The translations under genes were made by a program, and so were the position numbers. Positions 47,327 through 57,597 of a DNA stretch of 64,000 bases are shown in pieces. The DNA lies in assembly GCF_003369915.1 (NCBI RefSeq), contig NW_022881603.1:37161124-37225123 (forward strand), given 5' to 3'. How positions within the stretch are numbered: the first letter of the stretch is position 1; each line of letters opens with the position of its first letter. Under the pieces are notes generated by a model that had not been told where the DNA came from, made no database searches, and worked only from the letters and a program-made list of their open reading frames with translations. This stretch comes from Drosophila miranda. Lineage: Eukaryota; Arthropoda; Insecta; Diptera; Drosophilidae.

Positions 47327-48625
47327 ATGCCACAAGAAGGGGGTAGTCGACAGCATCATACGCGATCACGCGTAAACAAAACAGTGGACCAGATAGGAGA
47401 AGTGTCAGGAGCGATGTTTGGTCTAGATCGGGAGGAACTTGGAGCTGTGGGTGGGTTGCCAAGAACACCGGTACAGGCAAGGTCAGAAGAATGGCCAATG
47501 TCCGATCCTACACCCACGCTTGCTTCCGAACTGGCATCAGCAGTCAACGTATCGTTGGCTCAGGCTCATGCGACACACAGGGCAGCGAACACTGACTCGA
47601 TTAGTCGGGTGTTGCAGGAGGAGTTTCGTAAGGGATTTATCGAGATGATGCACCAACTCAACGAGGGACTCCAGCCGGTTAGACAGCTGCAGCAGCAGAA
47701 GGAACCGCAGCGGGAGGAGGTTCACCACGAGCAGGAGTATCGAGGAGCAATCCCGAAAAGGAAGCCGTCTAGCACGACTGATGCGCCGATTCCGCCACCA
47801 AAACCATTTTTGGATCGCTCGGGGCGAGGTGGTATTGGTCCGGAATCGTCTTCAGGAGTAGGACCGACCGCATCCAGTGAGCAGCATCAACGGGGTGGGC
47901 ATCAAGCGCGAAATTGGCGAAACCCGATAGCACTCAGACACTCGGGTCAGGGTCGTGGCGAGGGTAGGAGAGCTGGTGGGATTCCTCGAGAAGATCCGCA
48001 TCCAAATCCCCCGGGTTATAGACCTTGGCCACGGTGGGGCCGAGTCGAAAAATGGGACGTGACGTTCGACGGAGACAGCAACAAAATGACAGTCGAGGAT
48101 TTTGTGTTCCGAATTGAATTCCTACAAGCCCAATGCCGTTGTCCGTGGGATGAAGTTGTAAAGGGATTTCATCACCTGGTTACAGGAAACGCGCGGGAAT
48201 GGTACTGGCAGTACATCCGTGATCATGGCGGTGGTGTTTGGCAGGAACTAAGGGGCGACTTAATTGCTCGTTTCCGAGGCACGGCGTCCGAGTTCGACCG
48301 CATGAGAGAACTGCGAGAAAGAATGCCGCGGTCAAACGAGAGTGTGGAAGACTTTTTCCATGTCATGAGAAAGCTCGCGTCGAGGTTGGAGATGCCACCA
48401 CCTGAAAAGGAGATGGTAAAAATCGTCAAAAAGGCACTCACAGATGAGATAGCGAGTTTCGTCTACGGCTTACGGGTTTATTCCTTAGACCAACTGCGGG
48501 ATGAGTGCGTGGAAATAGAGGCACATCTGAAGAGGAAGGCTCGATCTTCGTGGCGAGGAGCACCCAAAGCCACAAACTATGGTCGCGGGCCGAATGCGAA
48601 CGTCAGCGAGGTCGATTGGCGATGA
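47327..48625 (+). CDS. gypsy gag, copy 1
   Basis: ATG at 47327 follows GTGCAG. The protein of about 432 residues has a Gln/Pro/Gly-rich N-terminal half and a capsid-like C-terminal half (about 230-410) with WDVTFDGDSNKMTVEDFVFRIE type sequence, WYWQYI, a long arginine/glutamate helix and a terminal Arg-rich segment. Gag forms the virus-like particle in the cytoplasm. The frame ends in EVDWR just before the zinc knuckles, which lie in another frame. All three copies end the same way, so either a frameshift is used to add the knuckles or all descend from one damaged copy. Confidence 0.8.
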   Translation: MPQEGGSRQHHTRSRVNKTVDQIGEVSGAMFGLDREELGAVGGLPRTPVQARSEEWPMSDPTPTLASELASAVNVSLAQAHATHRAANTDSISRVLQEEFRKGFIEMMHQLNEGLQPVRQLQQQKEPQREEVHHEQEYRGAIPKRKPSSTTDAPIPPPKPFLDRSGRGGIGPESSSGVGPTASSEQHQRGGHQARNWRNPIALRHSGQGRGEGRRAGGIPREDPHPNPPGYRPWPRWGRVEKWDVTFDGDSNKMTVEDFVFRIEFLQAQCRCPWDEVVKGFHHLVTGNAREWYWQYIRDHGGGVWQELRGDLIARFRGTASEFDRMRELRERMPRSNESVEDFFHVMRKLASRLEMPPPEKEMVKIVKKALTDEIASFVYGLRVYSLDQLRDECVEIEAHLKRKARSSWRGAPKATNYGRGPNANVSEVDWR

Positions 48626-48875
48626 AGAGGCAGAGGTCATTGAGGAAGCGCAAGTGACACAGCGTGTTCCACAGAAGTTGATTTGCTGGAACTGCGGGCA
48701 GACCGATCATGGCTTTAGGGACTGTATGGCATCGGAGAGGCGAATTTTCTGCTACCGGTGTGGAAAGCCCGATGCATATTGTCCAACCTGTCCGAATTGC
48801 GCGGGAAACGTGAAGAGGGGTGCGATCCAAGCAGGCGAATCACGCTCACAGAAGGGGCCTGCGCAGAGAAAGTAG
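48579..48875 (+). CDS. gypsy nucleocapsid zinc-knuckle frame, copy 1
   Basis: This frame overlaps the gag end by 47 bases. It encodes CWNCGQTDHGFRDC (C-x2-C-x4-H-x4-C) and a second, altered knuckle CYRCGKPDAYCPTC, then a basic tail ending GPAQRK. It would be the RNA-binding nucleocapsid part of Gag. It has no convincing own ATG and must be reached by frameshifting or is a remnant of a split gag. The next frame (protease) overlaps it by about 118 bases in the -1 direction, a usual gag-pol arrangement. Confidence 0.7.
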   Translation: MVAGRMRTSARSIGDEEAEVIEEAQVTQRVPQKLICWNCGQTDHGFRDCMASERRIFCYRCGKPDAYCPTCPNCAGNVKRGAIQAGESRSQKGPAQRK

Positions 48876-49996
48876 AAGAAAATAAAAATGAATTAGATAG
48901 ACGTAAATTGCATGCTAGGTTAAGGAACTTATCATATGAAGAGCGCTTAAGAAATTATTTAGAAACCAGAAATAGAATATTTTCTGAACTACGAGTGGAT
49001 GGTATGCGAGCACTGTCGGTGCGGGTGAGAAAGGCGAGATCCCGTTTGAAGCAAAGGCGAGCTATGAGGAGGCAGGTGATTGCTTCAGTAAAGCGTTGGT
49101 GCAAGAAAGACCCGAGAGTTTTCGCAGAAATCTCTATAATGGGCGAGTCCGTGCGAGGCCTGTTGGATTCAGGCGCTACACACAGCATGCTAGGGTGTAA
49201 TGGTCAGGAATTCCTGGAGAAGCTGGGCGTGGAAGCTCGTCGATATTCTTCTATAGTGAAGGTAGCGAATGGGGAAGATCGCGCAATCGTTGGCAGAGTA
49301 GAATTACCGGTGAAATACAAGGGAGAGGTAAAAAGATTAACGTTTTTCGTATGCCCTTTCTTGGAACAGGAAATTTACTTGGGGGTAGACTTTTGGCGGG
49401 TATTCTCATTGGCTCCTGAGGTGATGGGAGAAGGTCCAGTAGGGGCATCTCACAGATTAGTGGAAGAAGTGCTGGCTGATCAAGTCGCTCACTATGTGGA
49501 AGGCCCGGAGAAGGAGATAGTGCAGGAAGAATGGGAGTTGTCAGAAGAGCAAAGTGCAGCCTTGGATCAGGTGAAGGCAGAGTTTCTGACTTTCGAAGCC
49601 GTAGGCCTGGGGAGGACGTCGAGAGAGACTCACAAAATTCAGTTGGTGGAGAAGGCCGAGCCTGTGAAGGATCGACATTACCCACTGTCGCCAGCGATGC
49701 AGGAAGTGGTGTGTGGTGAGGTGGACAAAATGTTGGCTTTGGGAGTCATCGAGTACAGTGATAGTCCGTGGAGCAACCGTACCACCGTGGTGCGAAGGCC
49801 GGGCAAAAATCGTTTCTGCCTCGATGCCCGAAAGCTCAACAAAGTAACCATCAAGGACGCTTACCCACTTCCTAGCATCGAGGGGATCTTGTCGCGTCTC
49901 GATCAGACGATATATATCTCCAGCGTCGGGACGGCCTCTGTACCAGTTCCGTATGATGCCCTTTGGCCTCTGCAACGTCGCACAACGCCTATGTAG
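48758..49996 (+). pseudogene. gypsy protease and N-terminal reverse transcriptase, copy 1
   Basis: Protease active-site block GLLDSGATHS at about residues 134-143, then a linker and the RT N-terminus with EVDKMLALGVIEYSDSPWSN and FCLDARKLN. After YISS (about 49921) the frame leaves the RT register: the block carrying the first catalytic Asp (motif A) is missing, and about 22 out-of-frame residues follow to the stop. The RT register is taken up again downstream in another frame. Copy 3 has the same junction, so this is an inherited lesion. Confidence 0.8.
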
Positions 49997-50859
49997 ACTG
50001 GTCGATAAGGTGATTCCGGTTGAGATGCGTTCAAACGTCTATGCGTATCTCGACGACTTGCTGATTATAGCTGATATATTCTGCGACAGGTTGCCGAGCG
50101 TCTACGAGAAGCAAATTTAACGATAGGGCTGAGCAAATCTAATTTTTGCTATAAAAACATTAAATACCTGGGATTTATAGTGGGAGGAGGAGCGCTGAAG
50201 ATGGATCCGGATCGTGTGTCGGCCATTTTGCGCATTCCCGAGCCGCGATCTGTTCGAGAATTGCGTAGTTTCGTGGGAACTGCGGGCTGGTACCGGCGCT
50301 TTATGAAAAACTATGCTGAGATGCCCGGTCCGCTCACAGACGCCCTGAAAAAGTCGGGAAATGGAAAGTTTAAATTGACGGAGGAGGCAAAACGAGCCAT
50401 GGGGGAGCTAAAAGCTGCACTCACCTCGGCACCAGTCCTGGTACATACATACAGTGCGACGCCTCACATTATGGAGTAGGAGCCGTACTCTTCCAAAGGG
50501 ATGACGAGCAGAACGAGAGGCCCATAGCGTTTTTCTCTGCCAAACTGAATTGCCACCAAAAAAACTACTCGGTGACAGAGAAGGAGTGTCTGGCAGCCCT
50601 CATGGCGATCCTTAAGTTCCGTCCGTACGTAGAGCTTATGCCGTTTACAGTCATAACTGACCACGCCAGTCTCAAATGGCTCATGACCATGAAGAACCTG
50701 GATGGTCGCTTAGCTCGTTGGTCCCTTCAACTGCAGGCCTTCGATTTCGGCATAGAACACCGGAAAGGAGCGGACAATGTAGTGGCAGATACATTGTCAC
50801 GCAGTATTGAAGAGCTGGAAGTGGATCCGAGTAGTATCCTGGGTTTTGAAACGGTTTGA
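49997..50859 (+). pseudogene. gypsy RT palm/thumb and RNase H fragments, copy 1
   Basis: The YLDD motif C lies at about 50044-50055. A deletion of roughly 20 bases near 50074, one near 50350 and another near 50445 break the frame relative to copy 3. The last removes the segment with the first RNase H Asp. The remaining RNase H reads VTEKECLAAL, VITDHASLKWL and DTLSR and ends FETV at 50859, just before integrase in a different frame. Confidence 0.8.
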
Positions 50860-52075
50860 ATCTGGAGAATATCAGGAGTTAAGGAAGGAAATAACAGAGA
50901 ACCAAGACCGCTTACCTGATCTCCAGATTGTTGACGGCATGATATTCAAGCGCATGCGCTTTGAACGATTGGATGATCAACTGGAGGGCGCCGTCTGGAA
51001 ATTGTGGGTTCCGAGTTCGCTGACGGCCGCGTTGATAGACAAAGCACATTCGGAAGAGAAGACAGCGCACGGAGGAATCGCGAAAACCTTGCACTTATTG
51101 CGTAGGCAGTTTTACTGGCCGAACATGGCGATAGAGGTGCGGGATTATATCCGACGGTGCACCGTGTGCAAGGAGTCGAAAGCGCCGAATTATCGGATGC
51201 AGGTCGGGATGGGGCAAGAAGTGGTCACTGAGCGCCCGTTCCAAAAACTTTATATTGATTTTTTGGGCAAATATCCGCGGTCAAAGAACGGTCAGGCGTG
51301 GATATTTATTGTAGTTGACCAGTTCTCTAAGTTCACATTCCTAAAGACCATGACCAAGGCCACAGCAAAGGAAGTTGTAAGATTCCTCGTTCACGAGGTG
51401 TTTTACAAGTTTGGAGTGCCGGAGATGATTCACTCGGACAATGGGGCTCAGTTCGTCTCGAAAACTTTTAAGGAGATGACCGATGCATTCGGAGTCACTC
51501 ATATGAGGACGCCAGTGTATTCTCCGCAGAGTAACGCAGCCGAACGCGTGAATCGCACAGTACTCAGCGCGATTCGGGCGTATCTGGAAGACGATCACCG
51601 GGACTGGGATGTGCATCTGCCGGAGATAGAACTGGCTATTAGGAACTCGGTTCACGAGGCAACAGGCGTAACACCATTCTTTGCAGTCTTCGGGCAGCAA
51701 ATGTATTTGCATGGGTCATGCTACAAGCTGGCAAAGCGACAGCGGTCAATCGGCGAGCATGACATATCGCTGCTGGAGGGTCAGGACAAGCGACAACTCA
51801 TCCAAGAGAGGATTCGCGCTAGTTTACATCAGGCATACGAGCGTAGTAGGGTAAGATACAACCAGCGAGCTCGGGTGTTTTACGCGAGGCCGGGACAAGA
51901 GGTATTCCGCCGAAATTTTGTCCTTAGTGACTTCGGAAAAGGCTTTAATGCCAAGTTCGCGCGCAAATTCATCCGATGCCGGGTAGTGAAGCCAGTAGGA
52001 GAGAACGCGTATGCTCTGGAGGACCTTAACGGCCGTCCCATAGGAGTGTACCACGCCAAAGACCTGAGAATGTAG
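50807..52075 (+). CDS. gypsy integrase, copy 1
   Basis: Open for 422 codons. The zinc-binding HHCC domain shows H…H then CTVC. The catalytic core has the first Asp in YIDFLGKY, the second in HSDNGAQF and the Glu in SPQSNAAERVN (DD35E spacing). A C-terminal basic domain runs to the stop, which overlaps the LTR start. Integrase inserts the cDNA into the host genome. The frame is offset from RNase H by a shift that copy 3 shares. The residues visible look intact, unlike the RT. Confidence 0.85.
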   Translation: MKSWKWIRVVSWVLKRFESGEYQELRKEITENQDRLPDLQIVDGMIFKRMRFERLDDQLEGAVWKLWVPSSLTAALIDKAHSEEKTAHGGIAKTLHLLRRQFYWPNMAIEVRDYIRRCTVCKESKAPNYRMQVGMGQEVVTERPFQKLYIDFLGKYPRSKNGQAWIFIVVDQFSKFTFLKTMTKATAKEVVRFLVHEVFYKFGVPEMIHSDNGAQFVSKTFKEMTDAFGVTHMRTPVYSPQSNAAERVNRTVLSAIRAYLEDDHRDWDVHLPEIELAIRNSVHEATGVTPFFAVFGQQMYLHGSCYKLAKRQRSIGEHDISLLEGQDKRQLIQERIRASLHQAYERSRVRYNQRARVFYARPGQEVFRRNFVLSDFGKGFNAKFARKFIRCRVVKPVGENAYALEDLNGRPIGVYHAKDLRM

Positions 52076-53848
52076 TGAGTTGTGGGTGTGGCCTACGTTG
52101 GGCGCGGCAGAAGAATGCAGGGCACGCCGGCGTGTGCTCAATAGTGTTCCGGAATCCGGTGGGCATGCCCACGCGTATGTTGTCCCTCCTGGGACTGACG
52201 ACATACTCGTGGTGGTGTTCCAGTCCCACCTGAACGATAGGGGGCCAGGGCTGAGGGCGACGCGCCATCCAGCGGAAGTCCAGGGAGGCTCGATGGTGTA
52301 TGGGGACATCGGGGGGAGCTGGAGCCGTCACTGGGGATATAAGGAAGAGAATAGGATTAGTTATATGTATTAGTAAGGGAAAAAGGGATAAATAGGAGTG
52401 AAAATATTAGAAAACGTGGATTGGATTATAGAAATCGTGGAGCGTGGACGGAGTAACGTCGAAATTGGAAATTTTGTGCTTAAAACAGAAAGTTTGAAGT
52501 GAGTACAGAAAAGGCGGGCGATAAAATAGGTTGTAATGCAGAAAATTTTACTAACAGCCGGCAAGGAATATAGCCACCAGATCCGGGCCAGAAGGTTTCC
52601 TGGAGAGGGACCCTGGAGTTCGAGAAAGTCGACTGCAGAGAAGAAGAGTGCCCAACGGAACCTGAGTGAGTTCGTTCCAGTTGCGCGTGTGTGAGCCAAG
52701 TAGCGTGGGACGTGTGAAGGGGAGGGTGAAAGAGGACGATTTAGCTGCCAGGGCGATTCTGGCCACACCTCACGATCGTTGCATCGCCTTCCAGTGCGTG
52801 CCACGCGTTTGGCCTCATGCACCAAGTAACAACCCCGAAACCCTATTCACACACACACACACGCGCACACGTATACACGGACCTATATAAATTTAGGGCT
52901 GACCGGCCACGGCCAGCGATCGCCCACGTCGTTTGAACTTAAAGAAAAAAAACATAATCCGCACTCCAACTCGGTTCCACATTAAATGTTATTTTGTTCC
53001 GTGTGTTGTCCTTTATTTAGTAATTAGTATTAGCTTAAACCGTTTAACAAAAAATCTTGGCCATTGAAAAAAAAATATGTAAAAACACCAACACCTTTCA
53101 CGAACCTAAATCTGCGATCAGCTGTTCAGTGCCAGAAGATTAACCCTTAGTGGGTGACGCGGGGGTCCCATCAGTCCACCGTATTTGGTCGAGCGATTTG
53201 TGGAAAAATATTGTTTATTGTTTATGTCCCGGGGACCCTTAACAAGAGCTCTTGGTAGGTTAAGTCTCCGTAGGGGCCCGAGTTAAATTAACTCCCGTAA
53301 AACTGGATCCACTCATCTACACATATTCCATTACGTATGGGTGAGGGTATCCCTGTTGGTTGAACGAAATTTCAGCAGTTATTTCCTTGTTTGCCTTTGT
53401 GTCGAACGTTTTGGTGTTTCTTAGTGGTTAGTGATAATTTTGAGTATAGCTATTTATTAATGAGAAAGATGAAATTGTCAATTTACGATTATTAAAGCTT
53501 GGATATATATTGAAGCATGATGCATTAAATTTAAAATAGAGGGAGGACGCGTGGCGTAAGCCATGGGTTAGGCCAGCCGTTACCGTTCCAGCAGAGGGTG
53601 GCCAAAATGAACGTTGTGTTTGGTCACAGGTAGGGCGGGCGCGCGAAGTGATAACACCCAAGCTTCACCCACTTGATAGCCGTCTGTTTATGATTTTCTT
53701 TGTTGTTGTTAGGTTGTTGTTAGTTTTGATGTCCCGAGAACTAGTATGTCTCCTTTTTTGTCTACATTTGGCGGACAAGGGGAACTACCCAGCCCTGGGG
53801 TCGACAGCTAGCCGGCATTGCCCTCTGGGAAACAAGCCAAGTGTAACA
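52071..53848 (+). repeat. Complete LTR shared by gypsy copies 1 and 2
   Basis: TGTAGTGAG… to …GTGTAACA, 1778 bases if the TG start is right. The start cannot be checked against a second complete LTR because the other two are truncated, and no clear polypurine tract precedes it. The 3' end rests on the primer site. It contains the TATA box at 52884-52891. Confidence 0.75.
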
Positions 53849-53850
53849 AA

Positions 53851-53861
53851 TGGCGCCCAAC
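53851..53861 (+). other. Primer binding site, tRNA-Lys type, copy 2
   Basis: TGGCGCCCAAC, two bases after the shared LTR. Confidence 0.8.
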
Positions 53862-55038
53862 TTATTTTCGAATTCGCATGCATCTGGACTGACGCAGGTT
53901 CGGGTGGTATTACAAGAAATGTCACTCGGGCTGGTAAAGGCAGATGAGGGGAATGAAAAAAAATAATAAATTTAGTGGAGAAGACGACAGCTCGCGAAGT
54001 GCAGTTTAGCGGTCCCGGCAGAAGTCGCTGCTGCAGGCTTAAGGTGAGCGTAAAGCTGGTCCTTAATGGCGCGGGGTGATTGATGCTAGGGATGGATAGA
54101 CGGAGGCAGTTAACGGATATATAAAATATGTGATAGGGACTTACGAATTACAGTTGAACATTTTGTCGCTATTCGATGTCGCAAGTGAACGTAAGTCACT
54201 GCCGTTCAACAAAAAAATGGACAGGGAGTTTGCGACGGACACATTGCCTGGTGGACTGTGATATCGAATAAATCTGTGATGGAATGTGATATTGGAATAA
54301 GTTAGAGTAAGTCATGTAGGTAAATGTTCATTGTAGTTTCGCACCTGTTTGTTTAAAACAAATCCGCTTTCGTGTTTTTGAACCTGTTGTCTGTCTGCCG
54401 AGAGGTGGTGAGGAGTAGGTGGCCCGGGAGTCGTAAAGACAACCCGCGATGCATCTGTTGTCATGGCAGATCGGTATGATGGATGACAGGAACAAATCAC
54501 AAGCAAAGTGAGCTCATGCACCGTGAGGCTTCTCGTTTATCGGCCATCGCTTAGAGCGATGACTAGAGTAGATGACAGGCCACACAAAGGTGGTGTTCGT
54601 AATTGTAGGATATCCGTAGGGCGACTGTCAAGTGGAGCGCAGAAACTGGAGCGGTTGCTGGTCCCGGCTAGTCACGTGTCCCCCTCTTAATGAATCTTGT
54701 AAGAAGAAGAAGAACTGTTAGGAATTTTTGTTGTTAGGTTTTGTGTTGTGTTGAATGTGTTTGAAGTTTGAGTGTCTTAGGTGTCGATCGAATATACATG
54801 TATGTTATTATTTATTTATTCAAATATTTAATTGCATATATCTCGTTAACGGCGCTAGTTGGGGCAATATTTATATCGGTATTTATTTATTTATTTATCG
54901 GAGTATTTATTGGTCCGAAGCGTGGTGTTATTTATTCTTACTAGTTATTTCTTTGGGTATTTATTTCTTTATTTATATATATTATCTTAGTTTAGGAGTT
55001 TCCCTTTTTTTTTGTAATATTGGTGTTGCTCGGTGCAG
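53862..55038 (+). other. Leader between primer site and gag, copy 2
   Basis: Near-identical to the copy 1 leader, including the T-run and GGTGCAG before the ATG. No gene is seen. Confidence 0.55.
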
Positions 55039-56337
55039 ATGCCACAAGAAGGGGGTAGTCGACAGCATCATACGCGATCACGCGTAAACAAAACAGTGGA
55101 CCAGATAGGAGAAGTGTCAGGAGCGATGTTTGGTCTAGATCGGGAGGAACTTGGAGCTGTGGGTGGGTTGCCAAGAACACCGGTACAGGCCAGGTCAGAA
55201 GAATGGCCAATGTCCGATCCTACACCCACGCTTGCTTACGAACTGGCATCAGCAGTCAACGTATCGTTGGCTCAGGCTCATGCGACACACAGGGCAGCGA
55301 ACACTGACTCGATTAGTCGGGTGTTGCAGGAGGAGTTGCGTAAGGGGTTTATCGAGATGATGCACCAACTCAACGAGGTACTCCAGCCGGTTAGACAGCT
55401 GCAGCAGCAGAAGGAACCGCAGCGGGAGGAGGTTCACCACGAGCAGGAGTATCGAGGAGCAATCCCGAAAAGGAAGCCGTCTAGCACGACTGATGCGCCG
55501 AGTCCGCCACCAAAACCATTTTTGGATCGCTCGGGGCGAGGTGGCATTGGTCCGGAATCGTCTTCAGGAGTAGGACCGACCGCATCCAGTGAGCAGCATC
55601 AACGGGGTGGGCATCAAGCGCGAAATTGGCGAAACCCGATAGCACTCAGACACTCGGGTCAGGGTCGTGGCGAGGGTAGGAGAGCTGGTGGGATTCCTCG
55701 AGAAGATCCGCATCCAAATCCCCCGGGTTATAGACCTTGGCCACGGTGGGGCCGAGTCGAAAAATGGGACGTGACGTTCGACGGAGACAGCAACAAAATG
55801 ACAGTCGAGGATTTTGTGTTCCGAATTGAATTCCTACAAGCCCAATGCCGCTGTCCGTGGGATGAAGTTGTAAAGGGATTTCATCACCTGGTTACAGGAA
55901 ACGCGCGGGAATGGTACTGGCAGTACATCCGTGATCATGGCGGTGGTGTTTGGCAGGAACTAAGGGGCGACTTAATTGCTCGTTTCCGAGGCACGGCGTC
56001 CGAGTTCGACCGCATGAGAGAACTGCGAGAAAGAATGCAGCGGTCAAACGAGAGTGTGGAAGACTTTTTCCATGTCATGAGAAAGCTCGCGTCGAGGTTG
56101 GAGATGCCACCACCTGAAAAGGAGATGGTAAAAATCGTCAAAAAGGCACTCACAGATGAGATAGCGAGTTTCGTCTACGGCTTACGGGTTTATTCCTTAG
56201 ACCAACTGCGGGATGTGTGCGTGGAAATAGAGGCACATCTGAAGAGGAAGGCTCGATCTTCGTGGCGAGGAGCACCCAAAGCCACAAACTATGGTCGCGG
56301 GCCGAATGCGAACGTCAGCGAGGTCGATTGGCGATGA
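55039..56337 (+). CDS. gypsy gag, copy 2
   Basis: Same length and end as copy 1 gag, with a few substitutions (for example AYELAS for ASELAS, EELRKGF for EEFRKGF, RERMQRS for RERMPRS, RDVCVE for RDECVE). The reading frame is intact over about 433 codons. Confidence 0.8.
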   Translation: MPQEGGSRQHHTRSRVNKTVDQIGEVSGAMFGLDREELGAVGGLPRTPVQARSEEWPMSDPTPTLAYELASAVNVSLAQAHATHRAANTDSISRVLQEELRKGFIEMMHQLNEVLQPVRQLQQQKEPQREEVHHEQEYRGAIPKRKPSSTTDAPSPPPKPFLDRSGRGGIGPESSSGVGPTASSEQHQRGGHQARNWRNPIALRHSGQGRGEGRRAGGIPREDPHPNPPGYRPWPRWGRVEKWDVTFDGDSNKMTVEDFVFRIEFLQAQCRCPWDEVVKGFHHLVTGNAREWYWQYIRDHGGGVWQELRGDLIARFRGTASEFDRMRELRERMQRSNESVEDFFHVMRKLASRLEMPPPEKEMVKIVKKALTDEIASFVYGLRVYSLDQLRDVCVEIEAHLKRKARSSWRGAPKATNYGRGPNANVSEVDWR

Positions 56338-56587
56338 AGAGGCAGAGGTCATTGAGGAAGCGCAAGTGACACAGCGTGTTCCACAGAAGTTGATTTGCTG
56401 GAACTGCGGGCAGACCGATCATGGCTTTAGGGACTGTATGGCATCGGAGAGGCGAATTTTCTGCTACCGGTGTGGAAAGCCCGATGCATATTGTCCAACC
56501 TGTCCGAATTGCGCGGGAAACGTGAAGAGGGGTGCGATCCAAGCAGGCGAATCACGCTCACAGAAGGGGCCTGCGCAGAGAAAGTAG
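56291..56587 (+). CDS. gypsy nucleocapsid zinc-knuckle frame, copy 2
   Basis: Identical in layout to copy 1: CWNCGQTDHGFRDC and CYRCGKPDAYCPTC, overlapping gag and the protease frame. Confidence 0.7.
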   Translation: MVAGRMRTSARSIGDEEAEVIEEAQVTQRVPQKLICWNCGQTDHGFRDCMASERRIFCYRCGKPDAYCPTCPNCAGNVKRGAIQAGESRSQKGPAQRK

Positions 56588-57597
56588 AAGAAAATAAAAA
56601 TGAATTAGATAGACGTAAATTGCATGCTAGGTTAAGGAACTTATCATATGAAGAGCGCTTAAGAAATTATTTAGAAACCAGAAATAGAATATTTTCTGAA
56701 CTACGAGTGGATGGTATGCGAGCACTGTCGGTGCGGGTGAGAAAGGCGAGATCCCGTTTGAAGCAAAGGCGAGCTATGAGGAGGCAGGTGATTGCTTCAG
56801 TAAAGCGTTGGTGCAAGAAAGACCCGAGAGTTTTCGCAGAAATCTCTATATTGGGCGAGTCCGTGCGAGGCCTGTTGGATTCAGGCGCTACACACAGCAT
56901 GCTAGGGTGTAATGGTCAGGAATTCCTGGAGAAGCTGGGCGTGGAGGCTCGTCGATATTCTTCTATAGTGAAGGTAGCGAATGGGGAAGATCGCGCAATC
57001 GTTGGCCGAGTAGAATTACCGGTGAAATACAAGGGAGAGGTAAAAAGATTAACGTTTTTCGTATGCCCTTTCTTGGAACAGGAAATTTACTTGGGGGTAG
57101 ACTTTTGGCGGGTATTCTCATTGGCTCCTGAGGTGATGGGAGAAGGTCCAGTAGGGGCATCTCACAGATTAGTGGAAGAAGTGCTGGCTGATCAAGTCGC
57201 TCACTATGTGGAAGGCCCGGAGAAGGAGATAGTGCAGGAAGAATGGGAGTTGTCAGAAGAGCAAAGTGCAGCCTTGGATCAGGTGAAGGCAGAGTTTCTG
57301 ACTTTCGAAGCCGTAGGCCTGGGGAGGACGTCGAGAGAGACTCACAAAATTCAGTTGGTGGAGAAGGCCGAGCCTGTGAAGGATCGACATTACCCACTGT
57401 CGCCAGCGATGCAGGAAGTGGTGTGTGGTGAGGTGGACAAAATGTTGGCTTTGGGAGTCATCGAGTACAGTGATAGTCCGTGGAGCAACCGTACCACCGT
57501 GGTGCGAAGGCCGGGCAAAAATCGTTTCTGCCTCGATGCCCGAAAGCTCAACAAAGTAACCATCAAGGACAATTTCATCTTTCTCATTAATAAATAG
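56470..57597 (+). pseudogene. gypsy protease and RT start, copy 2, truncated
   Basis: Protease GLLDSGATHS and the RT N-terminus are intact to KVTIKD (57570). Nine further codons come from the inverted LTR before a stop. ILGESV replaces IMGESV next to the protease active site. Confidence 0.8.

Larger units (their letters stand above)
44498..53848 (+). mobile_element. Ty3/gypsy LTR retrotransposon, copy 1
   Basis: 5'-truncated left LTR (44498-46133), tRNA-Lys primer site, a 1.2 kb leader, gag, zinc-knuckle frame, protease, RT, RNase H, integrase and a full right LTR (52071-53848). There is no env. A long LTR, a tRNA-Lys primer site and this gag-pol layout suggest the Osvaldo/Ulysses lineage; that is a judgement from features. 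Internal deletions in RT and RNase H make it defective. The right LTR is also the left LTR of copy 2. Confidence 0.82.
52071..57570 (+). mobile_element. Ty3/gypsy LTR retrotransposon, copy 2, truncated in RT
   Basis: Begins with the LTR shared with copy 1, then primer site, leader, gag, knuckle frame and protease/RT, and stops at KVTIKD. There 57568-57570 (GAC) is common to both sides of a junction with an inverted LTR. RT catalytic motifs, RNase H, integrase and the right LTR are absent. Confidence 0.82.

Noticed and set aside
47041..47346. 101-codon hydrophobic frame before gag as a membrane protein
   Set aside because: It is a translation of the TATTTATTTAT-rich leader; its apparent hydrophobicity comes from low-complexity AT repeats.
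52080..52373. Frames of about 100-160 codons within the gypsy LTR as an env or accessory gene
   Set aside because: They lie in the LTR on both strands, have no signal peptide or transmembrane segment, and overlap the presumed promoter region.
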